A stretch of DNA of 64,000 bases from Croceitalea rosinachiae (GCF_031846445.1 NZ_JAVRHR010000003.1:1-64000), one strand, 5' to 3'. Positions 27,203 through 36,244 are shown, counted from the first letter of the stretch. The notes: a model not told the origin generated them from the letters alone. Numbers and translations are program-made.

Positions 27203-28975
27203 CTATTTTCGCTTAAAATTCAATAATCGAAAATCAATAACGCCACTACCGAGCATGGTAATTGCTTTTAAATTCAATTGACCTATGCCTTTATCTAAAT
27301 AGATTTCACCCATTTTAATGGCCTTAAAGTCTTTTACATAAGATTCCATTCGTGGAAATCTGTCTTTTTCCGCTCCAATTAAAGGGGGATTATGAGCTTC
27401 AGTAATTTTTTTGATGATTTTTGAATCTTTAAACTTTAGCTCGAGCTCCGTTCCTAAATCTTCAGCTTTGCAGGTATAATAGAGAAATACTTCAAAAGTC
27501 CCACTTTCTAAAACATTGACATCCCAAGTAATGGAATCGTTTTTACTGGTCCAATTCACATAAAAAGAGTCATTGGGCCATCGATTACTTCTTTTAATGT
27601 TGCCATGAGCTATACCATCGCGTGCGGGTAATTGCGTGAAATTATAACCAGATGCTCCAATAGGAAAAAGTCGTTTTGTTTTGGGTCTAAAGCTTACATT
27701 AACTTCTTCCTCCCATATTTTTTTTAAAGTGATTAAAGAATCTTTTATAGCCAGATTATTTTTGGAAATATCATTTTTTTGTCCAAGATCACTTACCATA
27801 TCATATAATCTGTTTTCTTGATCCAATCTATATTTTTGAGTGCGAATGCTTGTTTTGCCGTTCCAGTGGTTATAGATGGTTCTGTCTTTAATTTCTTCTT
27901 TTTTTGAAAGCAGGTTGATGCTTAAATCAACTCCATTCAAATCTAAAGTATCTGATAATGGAACTTGGGCGAGGCTTGCCAAGGTAGGCAATAAATCAAC
28001 AGTTCCCATTATTTGTGCTGAGCGTAATCCGGAGGTAATTTTTTTAGGCCATTTCATGAAAAATGGAGATTTCACACCACCTTCATCCGTTGACCCTTTT
28101 TTGCCCCGTAAGCCGCCATTCCAACGCCAGCCATTTGGTCCATTGTCTGACATGTATATGACTATGGTATTTTCTTCTAACCCTAATCTTTTTAGATGTC
28201 TATTCAACCGGCCCACATTCCAATCAACATTTTCAACCATTGCAAGTGCAGCTTTTGTAAATTGCTCATCTTCATATTCTTTACCTCCATATTTAAGGTC
28301 GAGCTCTTTATCTTTAAATCTATTCCAGTATTTATCAGGTGACTGCATAGGGCTATGTGGTGTGTTTATTGGTAGATATACTAAAAATGGGCTTTCCTTA
28401 TTTTGAGATATAAATTCAATACCATGATTGAACAAATCATCGACCAAAAAACCATTGCCTTTAGTGATTATACCATTGTACTCTAGCATAGGACTAAAGT
28501 AATTACCCCAATGCCCAGAACAGAATCCATAAAAATCATCAAAACCTCTTGAATTTGGATGGTATGGAGGTTGCGTTCCATTGTGCCATTTGCCATAGGC
28601 AGCAGTTTTATAGCCAGATTTTTTAAAAATCTCTGCTATGGTTGGTACTCCTAAATTCATTCTTTCACCACCTTCTGAAGTGGCGTATACACCAAGTCTC
28701 GAGAAATACTGACCGGTTAAAAGCTCGGCCCTTGTTGGTGAGCAGACAGGTTGCACAAAAAAGTTCTCCATCACAGCCCCTTGAAAGGCAATAGAATCAA
28801 TATTAGGAGTGTTTAAGTTGGTATTGCCATTAAAACTCAAATCACCCCAACCTTGATCATCAGTAAGAATGACAATAATATTTGGTCTATTGAACTCATC
28901 TTTTTTGACTTTTTGTTCGCAAGAAGAAAAAAATAGTGCTGAGGCTAATAAAAGTACATTGTTAAAAAGTTTCAT
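27203..28975 (-). CDS. Sulfatase lipoprotein (formylglycine-dependent)
   Basis: 590 aa. Hydrolyses sulfate esters, probably from an algal sulfated sugar. Signal peptide with lipobox FFSSCE (Cys19). The sulfatase signature C-S-P-T-R is at Cys78, the Cys converted to formylglycine. Metal ligands are expected at ILTDDQGWGD (about 36) and YMSDNGPNG. Catalytic-site stretches YGKWHNG and TPHSPM are also present. A C-terminal beta-rich domain of ~150 residues follows the catalytic domain. It faces the BASS gene tail to tail with 1 bp between, so it is separately transcribed, but it belongs to the same accessory island. No formylglycine-generating enzyme gene is in the window. Confidence 0.93.
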   Translation of the reverse strand: MKLFNNVLLLASALFFSSCEQKVKKDEFNRPNIIVILTDDQGWGDLSFNGNTNLNTPNIDSIAFQGAVMENFFVQPVCSPTRAELLTGQYFSRLGVYATSEGGERMNLGVPTIAEIFKKSGYKTAAYGKWHNGTQPPYHPNSRGFDDFYGFCSGHWGNYFSPMLEYNGIITKGNGFLVDDLFNHGIEFISQNKESPFLVYLPINTPHSPMQSPDKYWNRFKDKELDLKYGGKEYEDEQFTKAALAMVENVDWNVGRLNRHLKRLGLEENTIVIYMSDNGPNGWRWNGGLRGKKGSTDEGGVKSPFFMKWPKKITSGLRSAQIMGTVDLLPTLASLAQVPLSDTLDLNGVDLSINLLSKKEEIKDRTIYNHWNGKTSIRTQKYRLDQENRLYDMVSDLGQKNDISKNNLAIKDSLITLKKIWEEEVNVSFRPKTKRLFPIGASGYNFTQLPARDGIAHGNIKRSNRWPNDSFYVNWTSKNDSITWDVNVLESGTFEVFLYYTCKAEDLGTELELKFKDSKIIKKITEAHNPPLIGAEKDRFPRMESYVKDFKAIKMGEIYLDKGIGQLNLKAITMLGSGVIDFRLLNFKRK

Positions 28976-29054
28976 ATCGACTGGTTTTTAATAGAAGTAC
29001 TAATTGCATGAAAGTTACTTTATGCTATTTCTATAACCAAGTACTATTTTGTCA

Positions 29055-29089
29055 TTTGCTGTTTTTAAACTAATAATGAATTAAATTTG
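29055..29089 (+). promoter_or_regulatory. Promoter of the pterin synthase gene (-33 and -7)
   Basis: TTTG at 29055-29058, 23 bp, then TAAATTTG at 29082-29089: both Bacteroidota promoter elements. The predicted start site is about 10 nt before the ATG at 29107. Confidence 0.55.
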
Positions 29090-29106
29090 CATCCTTATTT
29101 GATGTT

Positions 29107-29517
29107 ATGATCGCTACAATTTGTAGAAAAGCACATTTTAACGCTGCCCATCGCTTACATAATCCAAAATGGAGCGATGAGAAAAACCTCAAGGTTTTTG
29201 GTAAATGTAACAGTCCGCATTATCATGGACACAATTTTGATTTAGAAGTTCGAATACGTGGCGAGGTAAATCCAAATACGGGTTTTGTTATGGATTTGGC
29301 CGTTTTGGGTAATTTGATAAAAGATGAAGTTGAAGAACGTTTTGATCATAAAAATTTGAATGAAGATTGCCCTGAATTTGAAAACATATTGCCTTCAACG
29401 GAGTATTTTGTGCAAATTATCTACGGTATTCTAAAGCCTAAATTAGAAAAAGGGCATCTATTGCACATTACTTTGCACGAAACACAAAAGAATTCTGCAG
29501 CGTATGGAGATTGGTAA
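29107..29517 (+). CDS. queD: 6-pyruvoyl-tetrahydropterin / 6-carboxytetrahydropterin synthase family enzyme
   Basis: 136 aa, the family length. Acts on 7,8-dihydroneopterin triphosphate. In bacteria the family usually makes 6-carboxytetrahydropterin for queuosine (QueD). The zinc site is formed by His15 (NAAHRLH) and the His pair in HYHGHN. The catalytic Cys is in FGKCNSPHYHGHNF, and PSTEYF near residue 97 binds the pterin. The GKCN-x3-HGHN form is the one seen in true 6-pyruvoyl-tetrahydropterin synthases, so PTPS activity is also possible. Monocistronic with its own promoter; tRNA-Val follows. Confidence 0.85.
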   Translation: MIATICRKAHFNAAHRLHNPKWSDEKNLKVFGKCNSPHYHGHNFDLEVRIRGEVNPNTGFVMDLAVLGNLIKDEVEERFDHKNLNEDCPEFENILPSTEYFVQIIYGILKPKLEKGHLLHITLHETQKNSAAYGDW

Positions 29518-29544
29518 CATTTTTACGATATTGCAACACTTTTT

Positions 29545-29619
29545 GGAGTATTAGCTCAGTTGGTTTAGAGCGCTGCCTTGACAGGGCAGAGGTCACTGGT
29601 TCGAATCCAGTATACTCCA
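29545..29619 (+). tRNA. tRNA-Val (anticodon GAC)
   Basis: Acceptor stem GGAGTAT/ATACTCC. Anticodon stem CTGCC/GGCAG with loop TTGACAG and anticodon GAC at 29580-29582, which reads GUC and GUU. T arm CTGGTTCGAATCCAG. 75 nt, no encoded CCA. Second valine isoacceptor in this window. Confidence 0.94.
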
Positions 29620-29624
29620 CTTTT

Positions 29625-29996
29625 TTAAAAACTGACTGTACAGGTTTTTGATTTTCCAAACCATCTTACCCTGTTTTTTGATGCTAAATTGTAAATAGTA
29701 TCACGAATTATTCTAGGGATAAATGCCAATAGTGCTGCTACTAACTTCCATTTAGGTATTTGAGATACTATCTTTAAAAATCCATCAGAGTGCGTATGTG
29801 CCCCCGCTTCATCAATCAAAATTACCGTGGTAAGTTCTTTTTTAGGAAAACCAAAGGTATGGAGCAGTTGTTGCCCATAAGGTGATTGAAATGCAACAAA
29901 ACTAAAACTATCTTCCGGAGCAAATTTTAATAGCCAGCCGACTACACCATTACAAAGATTACATTCTCCATCAAAAATTATGATATTTTCTCTCAT
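29625..29996 (-). CDS. DCC-family (DUF393) thiol-disulfide oxidoreductase-like protein
   Basis: 123 aa. The family motif FDGECNLCN at residues 8-16 has the D-x-x-C-x-x-C arrangement that gives the family its name and resembles a thioredoxin active site. VAFQSPYGQQLL (about 34) is also typical. The physiological substrate of the family is not established. Convergent with tRNA-Val, only 5 bp away. Confidence 0.88.
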   Translation of the reverse strand: MRENIIIFDGECNLCNGVVGWLLKFAPEDSFSFVAFQSPYGQQLLHTFGFPKKELTTVILIDEAGAHTHSDGFLKIVSQIPKWKLVAALLAFIPRIIRDTIYNLASKNRVRWFGKSKTCTVSF

Positions 29997-30076
29997 GGTA
30001 ACTTAGTTATTGTTCTTTGTACGAAACAACACCCAAATCATTTCAAGAAAAAAAGATTTTTAGAAAAATTTATGAT

Positions 30077-31351
30077 TTAAAGATATTCCAGAATTCTTTC
30101 CAAAGCCATTCCTCTAGAACCTTTAATGAGTATTGACGCAGGGCTTAGTTTATCGTTTTCCAGATGAGCTTTTAAAGTTTCAAAAGACTTGAATTTTTTA
30201 AATGTAGAGGCTACTTTCGAAAAATTTTCGCCAACAAGAAAAGTATTATTAAACTCCATTTCTTCAGCTAAATGAGCAATTGCCTGATGCTCCTTAGCTG
30301 CTGTTTCGCCTAACTCAAACATATCGCCCAAAAAAAGAACTTTGCTTTTTGATTCAACTTCACCAAAGCTATCCAAAGCAGCTTTCATACTGGTTGGATT
30401 GGCGTTATAGGCATCTAAAATAATATGATGACCATTTTTTTCAATGAGTTGAGACCTATTGTTTTCAGGGTGATAACTTTCTATGGCGTCTTTGATAGCT
30501 GTTTTTGGGATATTAAAATATTTACCCACTAAAACTGCTATGGCACAATTTGTAAAATTGTATGCGCCTATAAGCTGAGTTGAAACCTCTTCATTCTCAA
30601 ATTTGAACTTCACAAAAGGATTGGCCCCTAGAAACTTAATATTATAATATTCATGGTCAGTTTCACTAAATCCAAACTTGTTAATGTAGGTAGATAGTCT
30701 TTCTTTTTGAATAGGGTCATCAGCATTTAAAAAAACATACTTTTCGTTGGCCTGCAAATAATCATATAATTCGCTTTTACCTTTAATGACACCATCTATA
30801 CCGCCAAAACCTTCTAAATGTGCTTTTCCAAAATTGGTGATATACCCAAAATCAGGCTCTGCTATCGAGGCCAGAAATTCAATTTCTTTTTGATGGTTGG
30901 CCCCCATTTCAATGATGCCAATTTCAGTATCTTCTTTAATGGTCAACAGTGTTAATGGTACACCGATATGATTGTTTAAGTTGCCAACCGTAGCAATGGT
31001 ATTGTATTTTTTGGAAAGTACTTTATGGATAAGCTCTTTAGTAGTGGTTTTTCCGTTACTTCCTGTAAGTGAAACTACTTTTGTCTTGGATTGATTTCTG
31101 TGATAGTTAGCAAGTTCTTGCAATGTTTTTAAAACATCATCAACCAAGATGGTCTTATCTGAAATTTTATGACTCTCTTCATCTATTACCGCATAAGCTG
31201 CGCCTTTTTGCAATGCATCTTTTGCAAAAGCGTTGCCATTAAAATTAGAGCCCTTTAGTGCAAAATAAATACAGTTTTTCTTAATCTTTCTGGTATCCGT
31301 ACAGACAACGGGATGTTGCAGAAAAATACGGTAAAAGTCAGTTAATTCCAT
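30077..31351 (-). CDS. murF: UDP-N-acetylmuramoyl-tripeptide--D-alanyl-D-alanine ligase
   Basis: 424 aa. Cytoplasmic ATP-dependent ligase that completes the peptidoglycan pentapeptide precursor. N-terminal UDP-MurNAc binding domain (VCTDTRKIKKNCIYFALKG), central ATPase with P-loop SLTGSNGKTTTKE (about 92-104), and the downstream motif IGIIEMGANHQKEI. The C-terminal ligase domain starts around residue 300 (ILDAYNANPTSMKAAL). It is slightly short of the ~450 aa of E. coli MurF, as is usual in Bacteroidota. It lies 70 bp after gldJ on the same strand, but a strong terminator lies between them. Confidence 0.95.
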   Translation of the reverse strand: MELTDFYRIFLQHPVVCTDTRKIKKNCIYFALKGSNFNGNAFAKDALQKGAAYAVIDEESHKISDKTILVDDVLKTLQELANYHRNQSKTKVVSLTGSNGKTTTKELIHKVLSKKYNTIATVGNLNNHIGVPLTLLTIKEDTEIGIIEMGANHQKEIEFLASIAEPDFGYITNFGKAHLEGFGGIDGVIKGKSELYDYLQANEKYVFLNADDPIQKERLSTYINKFGFSETDHEYYNIKFLGANPFVKFKFENEEVSTQLIGAYNFTNCAIAVLVGKYFNIPKTAIKDAIESYHPENNRSQLIEKNGHHIILDAYNANPTSMKAALDSFGEVESKSKVLFLGDMFELGETAAKEHQAIAHLAEEMEFNNTFLVGENFSKVASTFKKFKSFETLKAHLENDKLSPASILIKGSRGMALERILEYL

Positions 31352-31362
31352 AATTCGAAGAT

Positions 31363-31397
31363 AAAAAAAGCCCCTAACTCTTTAGTTAAGGGCTTTC
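31363..31397 (-). terminator. Rho-independent terminator after gldJ
   Basis: Inverted repeat AAAGCCC-TAACT / AGTTA-GGGCTTT with one internal mismatch and a 4-nt loop, followed on the minus strand by a run of seven T. It separates gldJ from murF. Confidence 0.85.
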
Positions 31398-31421
31398 AAT
31401 TTATTTTATTCGAAAGATGAT

Positions 31422-33083
31422 TTATTTTACTTTTTTATGACGTACGGTCTTGTTTTTAGTTTTTGCCTTGGAGCCAACCCTGGACATTGCGCATCTGAAT
31501 CCGATATCATCTGTTGACATATACTGAGGTAAGTAACGGCGTTGCGCTGGATCTAACCAAAAGGCTCTATCTCTCCAAGAACCACCTTTATAAACTCTAA
31601 CCTCATCATTGATCAATGAAGTTCTATAATTTGAAGTATCATATTGTCGTAAAAGCTTGCCAGTAGAGTCTCTTTCTACTTTATGTTTTGGAGAATCATA
31701 CATTTTTCTATTATCAGATTCTTCATCACTAAAGCGCTCGAAAAATCTTGATGATCCTGGATCACCATCACGAAATCCTCTATTATCACTAGATGAGAAA
31801 TTTGTTCTCAAATAGGTCTCCTCTTCATCAACAGCAACCATTTTTATTTCACCTGGTAGATTCATGGCCACAACTTTTCCATTGGGCAAGGTGTCAAAGA
31901 CTACAGAATCTCTAAGAATTTGAACTTTTCCATCTTCACCTATGGCCTTTTTCATGTAAATATTACCACGATAATAGTTGAAATCACTGATTTCATCATC
32001 AACAATAGGCCTGTAAACATCCGCAACCCATTCAGAAACATTACCTGCCATATCATATAATCCAAAATCGTTGGGTTTGTATGACTTTACCTCACCGGTA
32101 ATATCGGCGCCATCGTCAGACCAACCTGCAATTCCGCCATAATCACCTTTTCCTTGTTTAAAGTTTGCTAATTGGTCACCGCGACCTAAACGTTGTCCAT
32201 TTCGAGTATAATCACCTTCCCAAGGATATTTTTTTCTACCTCTATAATTGTTGTATTCACGACTACCGATTAAGGCTTGAGCCGCATATTCCCATTCGGT
32301 TTCAGTAGGCAAACGATATTCTGGTGTTATAATACCACTACTTCTTTTTGCAAAGTTGTTTATGGAATCTTTTTTCTGCTTTCCTTGAAGAGAATCTATC
32401 TGGCCTCCATATACTGATTCAGGGTTGTTCAAGTAGGCTTCCGTACTAAACGTACCGCCAATTTCACCATTTAGAACTTGATATTTGGCATCTTTGGCCA
32501 AATAACCTTCTCTTTCTAAAGTTGCCTCGTTCACACGGTCTGTTCTCCACTCTGCATATTGAGTTGCTTGAATCCAGTTTACGCCTACTACTGGGTATTC
32601 TGCATAAGCCGGATGACGTAAATAACTATTGGTCATGGTTTCATTAAAACCTAATCGATTTCTCCAAACAAGGGTGTCAGGTAGTGCACCTTTATAGATA
32701 TTCTCATACATAGGGTTCTCTGGAGGATAAACTGCCTTCAGATAATCTAAGTATTCTAAGTACATCACATTAGTGACCTCAGTTTCATCCATATAAAATG
32801 ATTGTACATGCTGTGCTGTAGGAGAATTGTTCCAATCATGCATAACATCATCTTGAACCTGACCTTTTGTAAAGGTACCGCCTTCAATAAATACCGTTCC
32901 GGGAGGTGTTTCTTGTTCTTTGAAACTAGAATTGTACTGAAAACCACCTTCTTTGGCATTAATTTTCCATCCTGTGGCTCTAGAGACATTCTTAGAAGAT
33001 GAAGAAGAAGAGTTCTTGCAACTCGTCAACGTTCCACCTACAATAGCACAAGAAAGTACAACTTTAAAAAAGAATTTTTTCAT
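31422..33083 (-). CDS. gldJ: Gliding motility lipoprotein GldJ (SUMF1/FGE-fold)
   Basis: 553 aa. Lipoprotein of the type IX secretion and gliding machinery in Bacteroidota, related to GldK. Signal peptide with lipobox GTLTSCKN. A Ser-rich stretch follows, then the FGE/SUMF1-like fold from about residue 60 (PPGTVFIEGGTFTKG and MDETEVTNVMYLEYLDYL). Family stretches YRLPTETEWEYAAQAL, DMAGNVSEWVADV and YKGGSWRDRAFWLDPAQRRYLP continue to the C-terminus, which ends in a basic tail (RHKKVK). The fold is shared with sulfatase-modifying enzymes, but the GldJ-specific features show a structural role. A TAnnTTTG element lies 32 bp upstream. porU, its neighbour in F. johnsoniae, is not here. Confidence 0.94.
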   Translation of the reverse strand: MKKFFFKVVLSCAIVGGTLTSCKNSSSSSSKNVSRATGWKINAKEGGFQYNSSFKEQETPPGTVFIEGGTFTKGQVQDDVMHDWNNSPTAQHVQSFYMDETEVTNVMYLEYLDYLKAVYPPENPMYENIYKGALPDTLVWRNRLGFNETMTNSYLRHPAYAEYPVVGVNWIQATQYAEWRTDRVNEATLEREGYLAKDAKYQVLNGEIGGTFSTEAYLNNPESVYGGQIDSLQGKQKKDSINNFAKRSSGIITPEYRLPTETEWEYAAQALIGSREYNNYRGRKKYPWEGDYTRNGQRLGRGDQLANFKQGKGDYGGIAGWSDDGADITGEVKSYKPNDFGLYDMAGNVSEWVADVYRPIVDDEISDFNYYRGNIYMKKAIGEDGKVQILRDSVVFDTLPNGKVVAMNLPGEIKMVAVDEEETYLRTNFSSSDNRGFRDGDPGSSRFFERFSDEESDNRKMYDSPKHKVERDSTGKLLRQYDTSNYRTSLINDEVRVYKGGSWRDRAFWLDPAQRRYLPQYMSTDDIGFRCAMSRVGSKAKTKNKTVRHKKVK

Positions 33084-33450
33084 AATTAGGACTTGAGTTC
33101 AATAACCGATAATTCAAACATATCGGCACTTTGGTTTTATTCGATTTAAATCACTTTCGGCAATAGAACGAAAAGATGAGCACAATATTTTATAAAATGA
33201 AAATATTTCTGTCCAACTATTTCATTGTGGTTCCATTACTGGAAATAACGCATGAAAATGAGTTATAGTATAGGGTGGTAATAGCTTTAACAGCTTGATG
33301 AGTGAAAATTGTTATGCTTTTTATCGAAAATAAATGTTTAAGGTATAAGAATTCGCCGAAAAGCTCGTTTAAGAAAATAATACGTCTGAAATATTTTAGC
33401 ATAATTGCGCTTATTTAGACATTAGACCACATCAAATTTAAAAGAAGAAA
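33084..33450. other. Gap between gldJ and porV; expected porU absent
   Basis: 367 bp with no credible gene. In F. johnsoniae the ~1100-1300 aa sortase gene porU lies between gldJ and porV. Here only short frames are visible: a 23-codon plus-strand frame from the ATG at 33198 and a plus-strand frame ending EFAEKLV-stop at 33349-33372. They could be chance or porU remnants. The gldJ promoter element is at the left end. Confidence 0.55.
33115..33122 (-). promoter_or_regulatory. gldJ promoter, -7 element
   Basis: The minus strand reads TATGTTTG, an exact TAnnTTTG match, 32 bp before the gldJ ATG. Confidence 0.45.
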
Positions 33451-34593
33451 ATGAAAAAGTTAATTCCTTTGATTGTTTTATGCTTTGTAGCCAAAGTATT
33501 TGGGCAACAAGAACGCACTATTACGACAGCAGTTCCTTTTTTAAACATTGCCGCTGACGCTAGAGCTGCCGGTATGGGTGATATGGGTGTTGCTACCTCA
33601 GTGGATGCGTTTTCTCAACAATGGAATCCTGCAAAATATGCTTTTGCAACTCAAAAATTAGGAATAGGTGTAAGTTACACTCCGTATTTAGAAAGTATAG
33701 TTACCGATATTTCACTTTTGAATGCAAGCCTTTATAATAAGTTAAGTGATAGAAGTGCATTTGCTTTTGGGATAAAATACTTTGGTTTAGGAGAGATAGA
33801 GCTTAGGCAGACTGTTGATGAAACGCCAACTATTGTAAAGCCAAATGAGTTTTCTCTGGATGGTTCATATTCCTTAAAATTGAGTGAGACATTTTCTATG
33901 GCCGTAGGTGGGCGTTTTATAAGCTCAAACTTAAGATTTCAAGATGGGCAACAAGACTCTCAAGCTGCAAATGCTTTTGCCGTTGATATTGCAGGTTTTT
34001 ACCGTTCAAGGGAAATAGCTTATAATTCTTTTGATGGACGTTGGAGAGCTGGATTCAATATTTCAAACCTTGGAGGAAAGATTCAATATGATGCAGGCGG
34101 GCAAGAAAACTTTTTACCAACGAATTTAAAATTCGGAGCAGGATTTGATTTTATTTTGGATCAAGACAATGTTTTAGGGCTTTATACTGAATTCAATAAA
34201 CTATTGGTGCCAACTCCTAGAGATTTTGATGGTGATGGAGATATTGATGCTGAAGATAATGCGGAATATCAAGGTATTAGTTTCTTTAATGGAGTTTTTG
34301 AATCTTTCGGTGATGCACCAGATGGCTTTAGTGAAGAGTTACAAGAAATAACCTGGGCTCTTGGAGCAGAATACAAATATCAAGATGCTTTTATGTTCAG
34401 AGCTGGATATTTTAATGAAAATGAAGTAAAAGGAGCAAGACAATTTTTTACACTTGGAGCAGGTTTTAAGTTTAAATCAGCACAAGTTGACCTATCTTAC
34501 CTGTTCTCTACCTCACAAGTAAGAAATCCTTTAGAAAATACCCTGCGTTTTTCTTTGACATTTAATTTTGGAGAAGAATTTTTAAACGACTAG
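33451..34593 (+). CDS. porV: Type IX secretion outer-membrane shuttle protein PorV (LptO)
   Basis: 380 aa outer-membrane beta-barrel of the FadL-like fold. PorV carries type IX cargo from the SprA translocon to the PorU sortase. Signal peptide of about 18 residues (KVFGQQ cleavage region). The PorV-specific N-terminus VPFLNIAADARAAGMGDMGVATS and QQWNPAKYAFA are clear, with alternating beta-strands to the end (RFSLTFNFGEEF). The family's acidic insert (DFDGDGDIDAEDNAEYQ, about 257-273) resembles a Ca-binding loop. A terminator follows. Confidence 0.95.
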   Translation: MKKLIPLIVLCFVAKVFGQQERTITTAVPFLNIAADARAAGMGDMGVATSVDAFSQQWNPAKYAFATQKLGIGVSYTPYLESIVTDISLLNASLYNKLSDRSAFAFGIKYFGLGEIELRQTVDETPTIVKPNEFSLDGSYSLKLSETFSMAVGGRFISSNLRFQDGQQDSQAANAFAVDIAGFYRSREIAYNSFDGRWRAGFNISNLGGKIQYDAGGQENFLPTNLKFGAGFDFILDQDNVLGLYTEFNKLLVPTPRDFDGDGDIDAEDNAEYQGISFFNGVFESFGDAPDGFSEELQEITWALGAEYKYQDAFMFRAGYFNENEVKGARQFFTLGAGFKFKSAQVDLSYLFSTSQVRNPLENTLRFSLTFNFGEEFLND

Positions 34594-34616
34594 AATTAAA
34601 TATTTAAAATATTTTT

Positions 34617-34643
34617 AAAACCTCAACATTGCGTTGAGGTTTT
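34617..34643 (+). terminator. Rho-independent terminator after porV
   Basis: AAAACCTCAAC / GTTGAGGTTTT stem with a 5-nt loop and a T-rich tail, 23 nt after the porV stop. Confidence 0.75.
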
Positions 34644-34675
34644 CTTATTTTTAGTCAATACCTAAAGGTTTTAAT

Positions 34676-35164
34676 TTGAAAAAGAAAATAGCATTCGAGC
34701 TAAGCATTTACAAAACAGAAGAAGAGCTTTCGGTTGAAGATTCAAATTTGTTGAAACAGGCAGTGAATGCAAGGATAAAAGCCTATGCACCGTATTCTAA
34801 TTTTCTGGTTGGGGCTGCTGTCCTTCTCGAGAATGGTGAAATTGTCTTAGGAAACAATCAAGAAAATGCTTCTTATCCTTCGGGGCTTTGTGCTGAGCGG
34901 GTTGCGATTTTCTATGCAGGAGCTAATTATCCAAATGAGGAGATTAAAAAAATTGCAATAAGCGCAGCATCTAATGATTATGAAGTCAAGGAGCCTGCTG
35001 GCCCTTGTGGCAATTGCAGACAAGCTATTGCGGAATACGAGTACAAGCAAAAAACTCCAATTCCCATTATAATGAGAGGAGAGAGTGGGCCAATCTATAA
35101 ATGCGATGCAGTTACTGATATGTTACCTTTAGGATTTAATAATTCTTTTTTGAGTGATTCTTAA
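34676..35164 (+). CDS. cdd: Cytidine deaminase
   Basis: 162 aa. Deaminates cytidine and deoxycytidine to uridines in pyrimidine salvage. Zinc-site motifs are present: NASYPSGLCAERVAIF carries the first Cys and the catalytic Glu, and PCGNCRQ gives the two other Cys ligands. TTG start at 34676 with AAAGG 7 nt upstream; there is no ATG before residue ~145, so TTG must be the start. The order porV-cdd-pdhA-pdhC is a common flavobacterial arrangement. Confidence 0.94.
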   Translation: MKKKIAFELSIYKTEEELSVEDSNLLKQAVNARIKAYAPYSNFLVGAAVLLENGEIVLGNNQENASYPSGLCAERVAIFYAGANYPNEEIKKIAISAASNDYEVKEPAGPCGNCRQAIAEYEYKQKTPIPIIMRGESGPIYKCDAVTDMLPLGFNNSFLSDS

Positions 35165-35194
35165 TCCAAATTTTCTCAAAAAGAGATATATCCC

Positions 35195-35202
35195 TATTTT
35201 TG
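35195..35202 (+). promoter_or_regulatory. pdhA promoter, -7 element
   Basis: TATTTTTG, an exact TAnnTTTG match, 43 bp before the pdhA ATG. A short TCCC-A6-GGGA hairpin (35207-35220) lies in the predicted leader. Confidence 0.45.
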
Positions 35203-35245
35203 TTTTTCCCAAAAAAGGGACAACGTTATTTAACATGCCAAATTG

Positions 35246-36244
35246 ATGAAAAAAATCACAAAAGAGGTTTACCTAAGATGGTACGAGGACATGTTGTTTT
35301 GGCGCAAATTTGAAGATAAACTTGCTGCCGTTTACATTCAACAAAAAGTAAGAGGTTTTCTCCATCTTTATAATGGACAAGAGGCTGTTTTAGCTGGGTC
35401 TTTACATGCGATGGATTTGACGAAAGACCGAATGATTACTGCTTACAGAAACCATGTGCAGCCTATTGGTATGGGTGTTGACCCAAAAAGAGTGATGGCC
35501 GAGCTCTACGGAAAAGTAACAGGTACTTCAAAAGGCATGGGTGGTTCAATGCATATTTTTTCAAAGGAGCATCGATTTTATGGCGGTCATGGCATTGTTG
35601 GAGGGCAAATACCTTTGGGCGCAGGTATGGCCTTTGCAGATAAATATTTTAAACGCGATAACGTGACCCTATGTTATATGGGTGACGGAGCTGTAAGACA
35701 AGGTTCTTTGCATGAGTCATTTAATTTGGCAATGCTTTGGCAGTTACCGGTTGTTTTTATTTGTGAGAATAATGGGTATGCTATGGGTACTTCTGTCGCA
35801 AGAACCTCATATTCCACTGATATTTACAAATTAGGGCTGGGCTATGAAATGCCTTGTGCCGCAGTAGATGGTATGGATCCAGTTACAGTGGCTAAAGAAG
35901 TTGATAAAGCTATTGAAAGGGCAAGAACAGGGGGAGGACCTACTTTCTTAGAAATGAAAACATACCGATATCGTGGTCATTCAATGTCTGATGCGCAGCA
36001 CTACAGAACAAAAGCAGAAGTAGAAGAGTATAAGAAAATTGACCCAATTACTCAGGTTAAAGATGTCATTCTTGAAAAGAAGTATTCAACTGAAGATGAT
36101 ATTAAGGCAATTGATAAAAAAGTGAAGGACTTAGTTTCGGAATGTGAAAAATTTGCTGAGGAATCTGACTTTCCTCCAGTACAGCAATTGTATGACATGG
36201 TATACGAACAAGAAGATTATCCGTTTTTAAAACACAAACTCTAG
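35246..36244 (+). CDS. pdhA: Pyruvate dehydrogenase E1 component, alpha subunit
   Basis: 332 aa from the ATG at 35246; a TTG one codon earlier is less likely. Thiamine-diphosphate enzyme that decarboxylates pyruvate and passes the acetyl group to E2. The ThDP motif GDGAVRQGS...CENNG is present around residues 145-180, as is the YRYRGHSMSD phosphorylation-loop segment near 245. Followed after 4 bp by E2. The beta subunit (pdhB) and E3 are not in the window; in Flavobacteriaceae they are usually encoded elsewhere. Confidence 0.95.
   Translation: MKKITKEVYLRWYEDMLFWRKFEDKLAAVYIQQKVRGFLHLYNGQEAVLAGSLHAMDLTKDRMITAYRNHVQPIGMGVDPKRVMAELYGKVTGTSKGMGGSMHIFSKEHRFYGGHGIVGGQIPLGAGMAFADKYFKRDNVTLCYMGDGAVRQGSLHESFNLAMLWQLPVVFICENNGYAMGTSVARTSYSTDIYKLGLGYEMPCAAVDGMDPVTVAKEVDKAIERARTGGGPTFLEMKTYRYRGHSMSDAQHYRTKAEVEEYKKIDPITQVKDVILEKKYSTEDDIKAIDKKVKDLVSECEKFAEESDFPPVQQLYDMVYEQEDYPFLKHKL

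Noticed and set aside
31422..33083. GldJ as a formylglycine-generating enzyme for the sulfatase
   Set aside because: It shares the fold, but the lipoprotein signal and match to GldJ over the full length point to a structural secretion and gliding role.
33217..33402. 61-aa minus-strand frame in the gldJ-porV gap
   Set aside because: No ribosome binding site, no recognisable domain and composition typical of AT-rich noncoding DNA.
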